The notes beneath the pieces were generated by a model. That model was not told the origin of the DNA and ran no database searches. It worked only from the letters and a program-made list of their open reading frames with translations. Shown piece by piece: positions 24,101-34,490 of a stretch of 64,000 nucleotides of DNA. Each line of letters opens with the position of its first letter. The first letter of the stretch is position 1. The position numbers and the translations under genes were made by a program. Source of the DNA: Himantopus leucocephalus (Eukaryota; Chordata; Aves; Charadriiformes; Recurvirostridae); NCBI GenBank assembly GCA_003993805.1, contig RSEF01000020.1, forward strand, positions 12,333,655 through 12,397,654, in the 5' to 3' direction.

Positions 24101-24241
24101 TATTCTTTTTCGAATTTACAGGTAAAATTTGGGGAGCCGCAAGACCTAGACTCTCAGGAACTCTTTGGATGGATATCTTCGTTCATTAGTGAGTTTAGGA
24201 AGGCCTGTGCTGAAGTCATAAGGACAACACAAATCTTATAA
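21..24241 (+). CDS. PH-domain-containing formin (PHCF-type), 3' part, 13 exons placed
   Basis: Formin that would nucleate and elongate unbranched actin filaments through a dimeric FH2 ring. Placed coding exons: 21-121, 3947-4123, 4739-5153, 5342-5504, 8645-8756, 12758-12848, 13400-13486, 15350-15502, 17098-17227, 17358-17390, 19141-19244, 20432-20515, 24122-24241. From 3947 on, all phases agree and the frame stays open to TAA, giving about 555 residues; the first exon adds 33 more. Order: end of a PH-like domain, a second PH-like domain, a short FH1, then FH2. FH2 hallmarks seen are FHWDVV, SVWG, NIFLKSF (the mDia1 actin-contact isoleucine segment), GNHLN and KGFRLSSL. There is no GBD/DID and no DAD-like basic tail, so regulation probably goes through the PH modules. 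I match this to the PHCF subtype (Pruyne 2016) from domain order, not from alignment; delphilin-like is the main alternative for FH2 alone. The N-terminus lies upstream of the window and at least one exon between 122 and 3946 is unplaced. Confidence 0.85.
122..3946 (+). other. Formin intron region with at least one unplaced exon
   Basis: The exons on either side are out of phase by two bases, so coding sequence is expected somewhere here. Two weak candidates are an open segment after a good acceptor at 2091 (IRKSRKRLVKQIRS) and a short one at about 3354-3393 ending at GGA|GTAAGA. The second would supply the two bases needed by the exon at 3947, but no acceptable phase chain links both. The rest is AT-rich with a T17 run near 2771 and one N at 2764. 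Confidence 0.5.
3947..4123 (+). CDS. Formin exon: second PH-like domain, beta strands
   Basis: The acceptor is CCTTGTCCTTCAG and the donor TT|GTAAGTA. The exon is 177 bp, entering and leaving in phase 2, and encodes YLVQLREGELTLYCIGLGG, then an NLSGGNVSVS segment and FSVQTKEHNYL. The pattern of alternating strands fits the front half of a PH fold (ligand-binding beta1-beta2 loop region onward). The beta1 strand itself must lie on the missing upstream exon. The function of this PH copy, lipid or protein binding, cannot be read from the sequence. Confidence 0.8.
4739..5153 (+). CDS. Formin exon: PH helix, acidic linker, FH1 and FH2 start
   Basis: 415 bp, phase 2 in and phase 0 out; acceptor AAATTTCAG, donor AAG|GTGAGG. 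It begins FRIPFTVQKN and continues into LQNEWVSLIERYCQLC, the C-terminal PH helix with its invariant-type tryptophan. An acidic serine-rich linker follows, then a short FH1-like stretch (VPPAPPALPQP), then KRTKAFHWDVVPCDK, the entry of the FH2 domain. The FH1 is much shorter than in mDia or FMN formins, so few profilin-actin docking sites are present. This suggests an elongation mode less dependent on profilin, which is inference. Confidence 0.9.
5342..5504 (+). CDS. Formin exon: FH2 lasso/linker region
   Basis: 163 bp, phase 0 in and 1 out; acceptor TATTTTTAG, donor TTCA|GTAAGT. It encodes IQKSVWGSCDPCKKKIDVS, with SVW being the conserved FH2 lasso tryptophan motif that locks the dimer. The segment LCDQFQIQDMAVFLSNEP follows and corresponds to the variable FH2 linker, ending DRKVAHNF. 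The preceding intron is only 188 bp. Confidence 0.9.
5505..8644 (+). other. Formin intron, 3.1 kb
   Basis: AT-rich intron with no coding signal. It contains overlapping inverted repeats at 6536-6584 (arms AAAGTGCT with AGCACTTT, and GTAGATAAAA with TTTTATCTAC) and an (AAAC)n run at about 8230-8248. Confidence 0.8.
8645..8756 (+). CDS. Formin exon: FH2 knob, actin-contact helix
   Basis: 112 bp, phase 1 in and 2 out; acceptor TTTTCCTCCAG, donor AG|GTAATC. It encodes NIFLKSFHIKPSELKEKLH and then an acidic helix ending TALRR. NIFLKSF lines up with the mDia1 segment NLSIFLGSF, whose isoleucine is needed for actin barbed-end binding, and that isoleucine is kept here. The retained key residue argues for an active actin-binding FH2 rather than a decayed one. 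Confidence 0.92.
8757..12757 (+). other. Formin intron, 4.0 kb
   Basis: AT-rich intron. Only a (TAA)n run at about 10378-10396 stands out. No exon with splice signals was recognised. Confidence 0.8.
12758..12848 (+). CDS. Formin exon: FH2 core
   Basis: 91 bp, phase 2 in and 0 out; acceptor GCTGTTTTACAG, donor GAG|GTAAGA. It encodes YMPTAKDAERYQSFRG and SELHVVDQFMLE, matching the formin pattern of a P(x)3E segment followed by an acidic residue run and a (D/E)QF motif before the next helix. The open reading continues past the donor by chance. Confidence 0.9.
13400..13486 (+). CDS. Formin exon: FH2 core helices
   Basis: 87 bp, 29 codons, phase 0 on both sides; acceptor TTGTACGCAG, donor CCT|GTGAGT. 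It encodes MCKIPHLSQRLDLLLTVREL followed by VSMRDLEP, the conserved formin stretch where IP.L..RL.....R. precedes the long helix. Because it is phase symmetric, skipping would keep the frame but remove a core helix. Confidence 0.9.
13487..17097 (+). other. Two formin introns around the GNHLN exon
   Basis: Covers 13487-15349 and 15503-17097. Contents are a long T tract with an N at 13617, a second T tract with an N at 16613, and the pyrimidine tract before 17098. I see no other gene here. Confidence 0.75.
15350..15502 (+). CDS. Formin exon: FH2 GNxLN motif
   Basis: 153 bp, 51 codons, phase 0 on both sides; acceptor TTGTGTGTTTCAG, donor AAA|GTGAGT. It encodes LINQKIQASKQLQSSQKF, then VLEYILVIGNHLNEKAGK and KGFRLSSLTK. 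GN.LN followed by a basic loop and KGF.L..L is the most recognisable FH2 signature (mDia1 GNYMN, delphilin GNYLN). The long basic loop between GNHLN and KGF is similar in length to that of other formins. Confidence 0.95.
17098..17227 (+). CDS. Formin exon: FH2 post region
   Basis: 130 bp, phase 0 in and 1 out; acceptor CTATTTGCAG, donor G|GTAAGA. It encodes LPLLRGKERTFTLIHALAEQ and then HEPDLAKFSQELTEFEAVPD, matching the formin TLLHFLAE...P.L..F..EL pattern. The acceptor is preceded by a very long pyrimidine tract (about 17009-17050). Confidence 0.93.
17358..17390 (+). CDS. Formin 33-nt microexon in FH2
   Basis: 33 bp, phase 1 on both sides, encoding about 11 residues, ASMKGLSAEVD. Acceptor TCTTTCTTTCCAG, donor G|GTATGT; the preceding intron is only 130 bp. 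It corresponds to the mDia1 stretch around ASRVSAENLQ. Skipping it would keep the frame while removing about three helical turns. Confidence 0.85.
19141..19244 (+). CDS. Formin exon: FH2 helix
   Basis: 104 bp, phase 1 in and 0 out; acceptor CTCTTTTGTTAG, donor AAG|GTAACG. It encodes VLKKELENVIQCRRLIKPK and then ATPQESQFCKELK, equivalent to the long FH2 helix and the variable loop before the post domain. Confidence 0.9.
19245..24121 (+). other. Two formin introns near the 3' end
   Basis: Covers 19245-20431 and 20516-24121. They hold an A tract with an N at 20540 and a (TTTG)n run at about 21500-21525. No further exon or clear repeat was recognised. Confidence 0.75.
20432..20515 (+). CDS. Formin exon: FH2 post-domain helix
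   Basis: 84 bp, 28 codons, phase 0 on both sides; acceptor TTTTATTACAG, donor CTG|GTACAT. It encodes DLIQKYEGDLSQLSKRCDEM followed by KKLYSNIL. KKLYSNIL lines up with mDia1 ETLYKEL, which carries a lysine (K994) important for actin assembly; here the lysines sit just before LY. Confidence 0.88.
24122..24241 (+). CDS. Formin last coding exon and stop
   Basis: Acceptor TTCGAATTTACAG; 39 codons then TAA at 24239-24241. It encodes VKFGEPQDLDSQELFGWISS, then FISEFRKACAEVIRTTQIL, the standard last FH2 helices (F....L..F...F..A..E). The protein stops right after FH2 with no basic DAD segment, unlike mDia, DAAM, FHOD or FMNL formins. Confidence 0.92.
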   Translation, partial: VKFGEPQDLDSQELFGWISSFISEFRKACAEVIRTTQIL

Positions 24242-24916
24242 AGAGGTGAGGGAAAGAGAAGCCCAGGAAGCAATGTTTGAGTTGATTGGTTTGAAAGTTT
24301 CTCTACTAATAAGTAGCACATAGACAGTATATAGTCTGTACAGCAGTATACCTTGATTTTAAGAGATATTCAATTTATAATATGTAATTTGTAAGTGGTA
24401 TTTGACCTGTAGGATCACAGATCACTTTTTTTCATCCAGCATTTTTTTTCTCATGTACGTGCTTTTGTACCTTGAGACGACTAAACATTTAGAAAGGAGA
24501 CACTTCTGACATTTTTCAATTTCTCTTTTTAATCTTTTCCTCTGATATCCAGTCTTCTGACTTCTACTTTCAATGAATACGTTTCTGTATGGTGATCTAA
24601 TTTTTAATTATTTTTGTGGTAGTTTTCTAAATAATACTTTACAAGTTTTATAATGAAATGGGGAACTGTTACACACAGAGGACAATATTTAGCAAAAATT
24701 CTTGTTTATCTTTCTGCTATTAAAGCATCGCAGCCTTAGTATGTAATGGAGAAAGTGTCTAGCTGGGTGTTGGGTTTTTTTTTCCCCAAATGTGGTACAA
24801 TAAAATAGAGCTTTTTATGGCTAATGTAATGTATTCAGGTAAAATACTATAGAATTCAATCAATATGTGAGATTTGCATTGTCAGGAAAAGAAAAATATC
24901 AGAGAAGCAAAATAAA
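24242..24916 (+). terminator. Formin 3' UTR with two candidate poly(A) signals
   Basis: AT-rich sequence after the stop codon. AATAAA occurs at about 24799-24804 and again at about 24911-24916. Which one is used cannot be decided from sequence alone. Confidence 0.55.
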
Positions 24917-27900
24917 AACGTGTCACGAAGCATCTAAGTAATGGATACTGAAGATAATTATCCATGGTTTTCAAAAGAGAAAATACTTCTGTTGCATTTG
25001 TTGGCTTTTACATATTTTTAATTAGAATAATTATCTGCAGCTCAAATATATGAGAAGAAAAGGAGGCCTATAAAGTGCAAAGACAAAATGGATGTGGTTA
25101 ATATTGAAAATAGAAAATAGTTCTAATAGGTCATTGATAAAATTTGACATTTTCTCTGCCAGTTTTGCAAACAGTGCTGTTTGAGGAAAACGTGTATTAC
25201 CTGACTTATTTTAGGTGTGACTGCCCGGGTCTCACAGTGTTTGGGCTTTGACAGAAATGCTGAACGCTCTCCCCGACTTCAGTGCTAGAAGGAGTTGGGG
25301 CTAACCGTCTGAAAGGCTTAGATGCACTTACATCTAAAAATTACGTTATCACAACACTCTTTCAGCTGGCATATAAAATTTCTCTATATCCAGCTTTTCA
25401 TTTGCTGTTCTAGATGTGGCCACTGCTGATCACCGAGGTACGCAGGGAAGGGTCCAGTAAAGAGCCCGGGCACCCGCCAGCCAGTGCTGCAATACCTAGA
25501 GTTTTAGTGCTGGTCATGCAGGACGGTAAAGGACAATCACCAGGAATAAAGAGGCACTTGGGCACTGTCTGGAAAGTGGAGATAAAAGAAGCCCAAGATT
25601 TTTTCCTTGTCTTGGCCTCAGTACTTTACAGGGCATCGCAGGCTGCAGTTCCTGGGAGCTTACAGCTTCTGATGTGCCGTGACTGGCAGCACCCCCTACG
25701 TGAGGAGGCAGAAAAGCATTCCTGCAGCTAATGTGCCTGTCACCAGAGGCAAGGGCTTCATTTCACATCAGCCGCGATAAATCTGCTGAGGGAAGGGGAT
25801 GCAGCTCCACAGGTGCTCCTGTTTGGAAGCCGAGTCTGCTCCTGAGGGCAGGTGCGCACAACTTCTGTTTCAAAGAAGCAAGCAGGGATCATAAGTGCTC
25901 TTTTGAAATGATAGTTCCCACCTCTGTATTGAGGAATCACCGAGGGAGTGGAATCCTGCCCTGAAGGATTCAAATCCTTATCATCCTCCTTTTAAAGGGG
26001 TGCTCTGGCCAGAAGGTGTGCTGAGCAGGCAGCATCTCATTCCTGGCCAGCGAGCAGTAACTCGGGGAAATGTGTTCAACAGGAGGCGTCAGATGTTAAG
26101 CAAAGATGATGAGCAAAGAAGCAACTGCTCTCCCAGCTTTGTGAGAGGCAAACCTGGCACCAGCTGTGAATGCCAATGGGCTTCACTGCCTAACTTCTCT
26201 GCCTTCAATCCACCCCTCGTCTTAGAGGGTGTCTAAAAAGGTCTTTGAGGAAGAGGTGCAACAGACTGTATTTTATATGCTTAATATCATCCTCCTGGCA
26301 CCTACCTATCATATATAGAAACTGTCTCACATGAAGTAGAGGATGGCTGAACTAGAGCTCTGCACTGAAGCAGCAGCAAAGTACCCAGTGGGTCCCCTCA
26401 GCTTTGTCCCGCCAGTGTTGCTGCCATCCACAAGCTCTTGCATGTCTGCACTAAAAAAGTGCATCATTTTGGCTTCTCAACAGTCTTGTCAGGACTATGC
26501 TTCCAGTACAGAACATGCAGTCACGTTTCTCAGAGGCAAAGGGAATAAAATAAAAAAAAAAAACTAGCAAAATTGGTACCCCTGATACTTATTTTACAGA
26601 AAATTATTTACAGAAGCAAATAAAGTGATTTAATTTTATGGAAAACATATTGGCTATATTTGCCTCGAGTCAGCATCAGAGCAGTGACATCTGGCTGACA
26701 CTGAAGTCAGTAGCCTCTATCTATATATCAGGAGCTACAGCTTACAGCACTCTTTTCTGATCGAAAGGGGAAAATTAAATTCCTTTTTAATTTCTTGCAT
26801 CTCTATACCACAATGCCCTATACAGTGCATGTACGTGCACTGTAAACAACACTTGCAATTTTTGATGCGTGTGGTTACTGCTCCAAAATCTGAACTATCT
26901 TCATTTATATGTGAATCATGTAAGATAATCCTGAATACAAGTGCCATTTCCATGGTATCAGGATCCCTGCATCCCTGAACAGCATTCGTGATGGTCATGA
27001 TAAGTTTCATGTTTTTCTACCATTACCTTAGCTCAGGAGTCCTGGGAAGTCTCTTTTAACTAAATAGTTTTTACTCCTTTTTTTTTTTTTTCCATGACTC
27101 ACTTTTTTCCCCTAGTCTTTTCTCTCTATTATTATATCTAACAGCTTGTACTTGTTTTATAGCTCAGCTGGCATGGCCTCTTCCAATTAAAAATATATTC
27201 TACACAGTAGTCGATATCTGTGTCTTTGTGTGAATATCCTGGAGCATTAATTTAAAAAATTAATGTCCAAATACCTTCTTGGCAAGAAGTTCTAGCCCCT
27301 TCAGAGAGCACAAAGCTTTCCTATGGAGTGGGAGCTTACTGAGGAGACATGTTTCAATTTTCTCAAACAAGCTATTTCTTCCGTGCCTGTGAGTTTCAGA
27401 GACCTCCTGATTTATATGTAAAAATAAATAAATAGGCCTTGTTGCCTACCTCATTCTTTTTTTCCCAAGTGTTATTTTGCATAAGACTGGGTTTTTCAAG
27501 TCTTTTAGGGTGAGCTCTATTACTAAGTTTTAGTGGTATAAAGAATAATCGTTGCTATGCCTCAACATTTATTTGGAATTATACAGACAAGCTCTAAGTC
27601 TCTGTGTGGATAATATCTGTGGAATTCTTCCTTAGCAGCTGACAGTTTTATCCTGCAAACCTGTAGTCATAAAAATCAAAGTGTCGAGTGAGGCTTCTGT
27701 TTGTGGAAACTAATACAATTGGGAGCACTCCAACAAGTAGCAACCTGCAAGAACTGTAGCGTTTTTACATCTGGGTTATTTGTCTCCCTACAAAAACCAC
27801 AAAGCTGACATTTGGTATATTATGAAATATGAAAGCTTAATGATGATGTTATATATGTAGTTCTGCTCAGTAAAATTCGTCTCAATATTCAGTTGTGTGA

Positions 27901-29693
27901 AGTAAGGCTGTGGGTCAAATGCTGCACTGATTTTTCTTTCATGACAGCTCAGCTCTGCAAGAACTGCTTGCTCCAGGAGAGAGACATCTTTTTTGAAAGT
28001 TTCTTTCCTTAAAATGCACGCTACTGGTAGTATGTGCAGTACTTCAGCAAGAACAGAAAAGACAATTTCTGGATCTCATTTTAAACCTTAATTGTCTCCA
28101 GCAAAAGTGTGACTGAGAGAAGCCCCGCGCTCCGGGATTGGAGCTCCCCACAGAAATCTCTGACCTCATCCGCCTGCCCCGTGTCTCTGTGTATTCAAAT
28201 CTGCCCCGAGAAATGCTGTAAGAAAAGGAGCTCATATAGGCACAGATCACAGAATTGACCTGAGCTCGCAGAGGGGCCAGTGTTACATGTGTACCAGCAC
28301 TCACCAGGGTTTTCCAAAAATTCCCAGTTTGAAATACAAGTATCTTCCCCCAGAGGCAGAAATTTCCCAGAGCTGCCTCAAACCAAAAATGTAAAGAGCT
28401 GAGGTTATCCAACACTAGACTCAGTGGGAAAAAATTTAACTTCCATAACCAGGCAAATATATGCTAGGACAGTGGCTGAACTTTGCTTTCCAATTATCCT
28501 TTTTTTTCCCTTTCCTATTTGAACCGCCAGACGCCCAGGCAACAGGCAGTGTGCGCCTGCTAATTTGTATAAATGAACAGTAAAGCAAAAATAAAAATCA
28601 TTGTCACTTGGAAGGTGTTCTATGTATAAAAGCTTTGAAGTAATTTATGTATGCTGGTCTCCTAGTTTGAATTAATGCTTTTCAAATACAAACACCAATT
28701 GCAGGAGAAGAAAAAAAATTCTGTTAGACAAAGTGAATAAAAACATGGGGTCTCTAAAAGGGAACCTGTTGAGTACTCACTGTACAACAACTAAAACCTG
28801 AAAGTATTCTTAGAAAATTCTCACTCCTATCTGTAAGAAGTTGCTGCTAATGATGACTCAGAAGAACCACAAATAAATTTCAAGCTGCTCGCCTTAAAGA
28901 AGAATATATTAAAGAAATTCAAACTGAGGGCTGCTTTGGCGAAGCGCTGAGGTGCTCTGACTCAAACGGGGACTCAAAAAGCTCTTGGTGGGATCCTTCC
29001 CTGCATCACTGACAGAAGTTTTGCTGTGGATATTCATAGAACCAAGAGTTCATTCCCTGATTTGAAAGACATTTTCAGACTGCCAAAATGCTCAACTATT
29101 AAGTTTTGTCACTAAACTAAATGCAAATATTCATTTTTTTTACTGTTGCTGCTCACTACCCAAGTAGAATGTACCAAAAGTTGAACGTCTACTTTATTCC
29201 CAGAGTAACAGAGAAAGGGAGAACCTTTTAATGAAAACTCTAACTTGGGCTTATGCAGGTATGTATACTTTGTGCAAATAAGATTTTATTTAGCCTTAAC
29301 TTGAGTATTTCAGGTCACGGTATATTGCTGCAGCTGACGTGATACGTCTAAGAAGCAGACTGCGCTTTCTTGGGTACACACTGAAACGATTGCAGGGATT
29401 GCTAAATGTGCTTAAGCCTTACACTTGCTGCCTGTTTACCCAGGGATGAATTTTGCCCATTGAGAGTATTTTAGTCAAGGACAGTCAGTGGTAATTAAAC
29501 AACAGAAAACTACAAAGTAGGTAAATATTGCTTTAAGTTCATTTTACAAATAAGATGTTTGAAACAAAAGGTTTCAGATGCAGATTTTAAGTCTCTGGAT
29601 GCAATTTAAAAATGCTGCAGTGTGTTTGGAAACATAAATAACTGACACTGTTTTGCTTGCAGAAGGATAAATAACTAGTGATGTATGCTGTGG

Positions 29694-29701
29694 TGACGTC
29701 A
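29694..29701. promoter_or_regulatory. Perfect CRE palindrome
   Basis: TGACGTCA, the full CREB/ATF consensus, 12 kb upstream of CBLN4 and 5 kb past the formin. An 8-mer containing CpG is uncommon in this AT-rich stretch, but a single site may be chance. Confidence 0.3.
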
Positions 29702-31209
29702 TTTGCTCATGAACATTGAACTAAAAAAAGAAAATAACCCCAGAGGTTATTGTCTATAAAGATCAAGTACTGATGAGTGTATTTATACCAAGACTTTCCT
29801 GAACAGGCTCTACAGGACTTGGCCTGAAATGATGTGATTATAAACAGAAATTTACTCAACTCAATTTCAAAACAGAGACTTTTCTCAGCCAGTAAATAAT
29901 TCTGGGATAATATCCCAACTTGCTGTCATTAATGCTTAAACTGAAGTTTGTTTTTTGGAATCCTGCCATTTAAGACAATCTGATGTCTCACTTTGTTGTC
30001 AGGAATTAAGCCGATTAGGAAAATTAAAAGCAACCAAAATCCTTTTGATTATGGATTTACTGAACTTGCCCTGCGAAAGGACAACCCGGCTGTGACGACT
30101 CTGCTCTCCAAGCTAAAGCCCACCTCTGGCTGCACTTGATGAAACAGCCACGCGCAGCCAGCCTGCGGTGTGCCCAGCTGACGGGCGCTCCTCTGGCTCT
30201 CGCAACTTCTCATTTAGAGGCGCTGATTGTACCATAGGCGTGCGGGTGTGCTGTGCAAAACAGGCATTTCAGGGGATGAAATTTAGGAAACAGTTGCGAT
30301 TCGTTTCAGTCGCTCCCACCTCTTCCCCTTGCAGCTGTGCAAAAACAGTCCAGTGCTATTGAGCCGCACGTGGAATATGACGGTCTCGAGGCTGGGACAG
30401 TCGGTTGGAAGGAGGAAACCTAAGTCCCAGTCACTATTTCAAGAAATGTTTGCATATTTTTATACTGAAATTCTGTTGGTTAAAATAAAAACCCACCATT
30501 GGTAAAGAGGCCAGAGCTCACATCTACCTCTCTTCAGGACAAGGCTGTGGGCTACAGACTGAGGAGCTAGAACCCCTAGAGCCTGGTTTCTATGAACGTG
30601 GGGACTACACTTGGATTCTGGATCCAGTTCTGGGGACCAAATGCACAAAAGTTATGCAGAGCCCATGTTTTAGGTGTGTAAATCCTTTCTAGCAATTTGT
30701 CTCTCCCTTCCTGCAAGCAGGAAGGCTGTTCTGACACCCTTCTCAAAGGGCTGGAATACATGCAAAAATTAGGTTCTGTGTTAAGGCTTTTTTATCTGAA
30801 TCCTTTGAGACTCAGACAACTGCTTATTAGCATTCATCTTGATGAACTCATCCCGTAGAAAAACAGTGAGCAGCCTTAGAGAAGGCTCAACACAATGCAG
30901 TCAGTGAAATTTTGTTACTTGCTGAAAGAGAGCCAATGTTTCAAGCTGAAAATCCCATAGCCTGGGATTGGCATTACGCTGGGAAGCAGCACACTGCGGG
31001 TTAAGGAATGACTGTTGGAATGGGAGTCTTAGGGAAGGGCACCTTTGTAAACTACTTTGACCTCAGAGTCATTACTGAATGCTGTCAGCTCTTCAGAAAT
31101 ACTTACTGTTTGGACATTTGTTTAATTTTATTTCTGTTTTGCCTGGTATTTATTTTACATATTTTGGTGGCTTCATCGAAGAGAAAAAAAAAAAAAAGGA
31201 GTTTTAGCA

Positions 31210-31343
31210 GAATCACAGAATGTTGGAGGCTGGAAGGCACCTCTGGAGGTCATTTAGTCCAAAGCAGGGTGCCCAAGACCACGTCCAGTGTGGTTTTGGA
31301 TATCTCTGATGATGGAGAAGATGGAGATTTCACAATTTCATGG
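31210..31343 (-). repeat. CR1 LINE 3' fragment, antisense
   Basis: The + strand starts AATCACAGAATG, then reads GGCTGGAAGGCACCTCTGG, AAAGCAGGGTGCCCAAGACC and GATGGAGATTTCACAA. This is the reverse complement of the CR1 3' region (sense: CTTCCAACC...ATTCTGTGATT). Only the last 130 bp or so is present, typical of 5'-truncated CR1 copies in birds. A poly(A)-like run (31180s) lies just upstream. Confidence 0.85.
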
Positions 31344-34300
31344 TGAGTTTAAGATTTCTGGAAGTCATTAGCTGAGGACCAAAAGAAAGACAGAATGTGA
31401 GCTCAGGAGCCTCATTTCCTTAGAAAGTGGGTTAAAAAAATGACAACTGATTGTCACTTGGGAAAGACACGTATCAGCCAAGGGAGAGAAATTAGTGGGT
31501 TCAATGGGCTTGATTCCTTAGCTGTGAAATATATGTATTGTTTTCTTCCCTGCATCTTCTTAAAGCATTCGCTACCACAGAGATAGATAATAGATATTTA
31601 TTGTTCTTGACAGCTTTGCTTGGACAGAATCAGAACGGTCTGGTTAAAAATTACTCAGTGACACGTCCAGGAAATTATTCAAACTTAATGGAAAAATGCT
31701 TTTAAAAGGCTTGATCTTTTTCCATCCCAGAGGTGGCTGTAGTTCATCTATAAGAAGTCCTAGATTACATATAGTTAATTATACAATGTTGGTGTCCTCT
31801 GGGATGAATTTGCTTTCCTTAGAAAGTTTAGAGGGGATTTGAAGGTGGACTTCTAACCCAGCTCTTGCAGTGCTGTGTGTTTGCCACGCACTGGTTGATC
31901 ATCTGCAGCGGTATTGTCCTGTTTGGCCCTCGATGGTAAATGCGCGGTTTCCAGGATGCTTTCTGTAGGCACGGTTTGTAAAGTACCACAAATAATAGTG
32001 AAAAGTGCTATTGATGAACGATTATGAGAATTTACCTTTTGGATTAGTGATGTATGCACAGCACAGAGGAACACTGCAAATGTGGTGTCAAGCTTTACAG
32101 AGGGTTGAGAGTGCCGAAAAATAAGGATGTATCTAACATGATCCTAATATTTCATTCAAACTTCAGGGTTTGTGGGGTTTTTGTCCTTATCCATATATGA
32201 TACCTCAACAGGCATATTTGGAGGAGTTTAGTATCAACATCTGGGGACTGACTGCTTATGTACGGCTGCCTTTTGCAAAAAAACAAACCAAACAAAAAAT
32301 AACAAAGCAAAACATTGTAATCCCCACTGTTTTTCTTGCCACATAATTTCTGTGACAAGAGCAGTTTGAAACATTTATAGGGACACACAAACAGAAAGCT
32401 GACACTTGAAATCATTTAAATGATGTTTTAAATACCCGACCAAGGAAAAAAAATGCTCTTCTGTTAGAATTCCATCTTAGAGAGATGCAGGAGAAGCGCT
32501 GGTTCGGCTTGCTGGAGGCAAATGAACCTTGGAAGAAAGTCTTGCATTGCTTTGCTTTGATTAAAAATCATCACAATATTTAACCAGATTAATCAATTCC
32601 CATCTGCTCAAAGGTTAGGCTACTCATACTTTATCTCTAAATATGTTGCTAAGTTATAGCTGAAAATTATTACACCAACTAATGAAGTCAGAGATAAATT
32701 AAAAAACCAAAACCAAGCATCCTTCCTTCTAAAATTGTCTATTAAGCGTTACTTCCAGACCACTTTAGGTAATCGTACAGATGCAAGAGAAAGTGAAATT
32801 TGGCCTTGAATCCTCAAGCAGGCAACCGAGAGACACAGGTACAGTAACAGACTACCCGAATAGTTGGGTAAGGTACATAGTATTATTTCCTTTCTCTATC
32901 TGAAAGAGTCATTTACTCATTTTCTAACCCACTACCAATTGTGAACTGCAAATATTAGAACTGAATAGACACTTGATATTAAATATTTTGCAGATTTAAG
33001 TTACATAAATTACACACACTCCCTAAGTTAACCCCACAATCTGTAGAAAAAAATGTACATTGAGATTCTAATATTTGCTATTCAAATAATCTACTAACCA
33101 AAATATTAAGTTAAGAAAATTACACATTGGTTTCTAAATATGTGTGCTTTTGGGAAAACAGCAGAAACAAGGTTTGAGATACCGTGTTCTGCCTCTGAAA
33201 ATAAAATTTAGATACTTTGAGGTTCTTTTTCATATTTGCAGTCACAAATAATTTCTGGAATGGTCGAATTTTAGGAGGAAATTTCAAGAAGAATTGGGGT
33301 TGCATTTTCTCCTCTCCCTATAGCCCTGCAAAACAAATGAAAAAGAAAGGAAAAAAAAGAAAAGGAAATGGAAGGAAAGTAGAAATGTAGAAAATACCAC
33401 AACAAAACAAATGTCAAGATTTTCCTTTGGAAGTTTGTTCTCCAGAAATTAGCCAGCATTTAATCATATAAAGTCTGTAGACAAAACAAACCTCTCTACT
33501 TCTCTCACAGAAGGGATTCATTTGGCCTGAGACCATTTCTTTCTTTGAAGTGGAAAGCACACTTCTGGGGGTTGATCACCAAATAGTTTTGTTCCTTTAA
33601 AGCTTTGCTTTGGTTAATTCATTTTAAAGAACTAATTTATTCACTCAGCTTTGCTCATTTAGGCCTCTCCACGTGGAGCTTTCCTGTGCTTGTTGCATGA
33701 CTATGCCATCCCAACTTGCCTCGGCACCAGCCCCTGCGAGCGGCTTGACCACTAAAGAAAGGTTAAAAAAAACCTGTTGGAGGAGTGGAGAATAGTTGTT
33801 GGAAGCCATATACTGGGGAGAAGCAGCAAGAAAAAAATGCCATGGCATGTTTCTGTCCCAGTCGCTAAGGTGTTTCTAGAGATTTGGAGGGCTGTGCCCA
33901 GCTTTGGCGATTTACTCTGATGGTATTTATTCTAAAATGAGAGGAGAGAAACCAGCTACTTGAAGGTACCATACTGTGATTTTTATAGGTTTCTGAACAG
34001 TGTGTGAACGTAGCAGGACCATCTGCTATGACCCATGCTGTAAGGAGACTGGAAACTACTCCGAGCAGCAAACGGATGCAATGCAAATTGGTAAGTTAAA
34101 ACCCGAAACCTACAATATATAAAAAGATCGGGGTTTTTTTCTTCCGTTAAAGTTGGCACATCTCAATAGATGGCACTACAATCCAAATGCGAAGCCATTC
34201 CCTGTGGCTTCCTCCCTCAATATCATCACAAGTCTTCCACTCAATCCACTCCCTTTAAACATCAAACAAGCAATACAACCAACGGACAGTCTCTTAATTC

Positions 34301-34394
34301 ACTATCTTAGACACTTCTTTTAACACAAATTATTCCCTCAGCAACGCTATTTTTAGTTTTCCATTGGCCCTTGCTATGAAAACCACTCAATGAG

Positions 34395-34490
34395 AAATTT
34401 ATCTGGGACGAATTCTCCTGAGGGGAGGTAATCTGTGTACTCGATTGATGTCAAAGGAGATGCACTAAATTACACCACTTCAGGATCTAA
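34395..34490. repeat. Probable old amniote interspersed repeat copy 1
   Basis: Contains GATTGATGTCAAAGGAGATG, then CTAAATTACACCACTTCAGG and ATCTAAT. This resembles the diverged repeat common in turtles and crocodilians, with a core like ATTGACTTCAATGG, a TTACACCAG segment and an ends-in-AGATTCTGGCCC pattern. The match is from memory and family naming is left open. Confidence 0.4.

Noticed and set aside
28044..28415. 123-codon minus-strand open frame
   Set aside because: No domain, no signal peptide, no splice context and no supporting neighbours; length is possible by chance.
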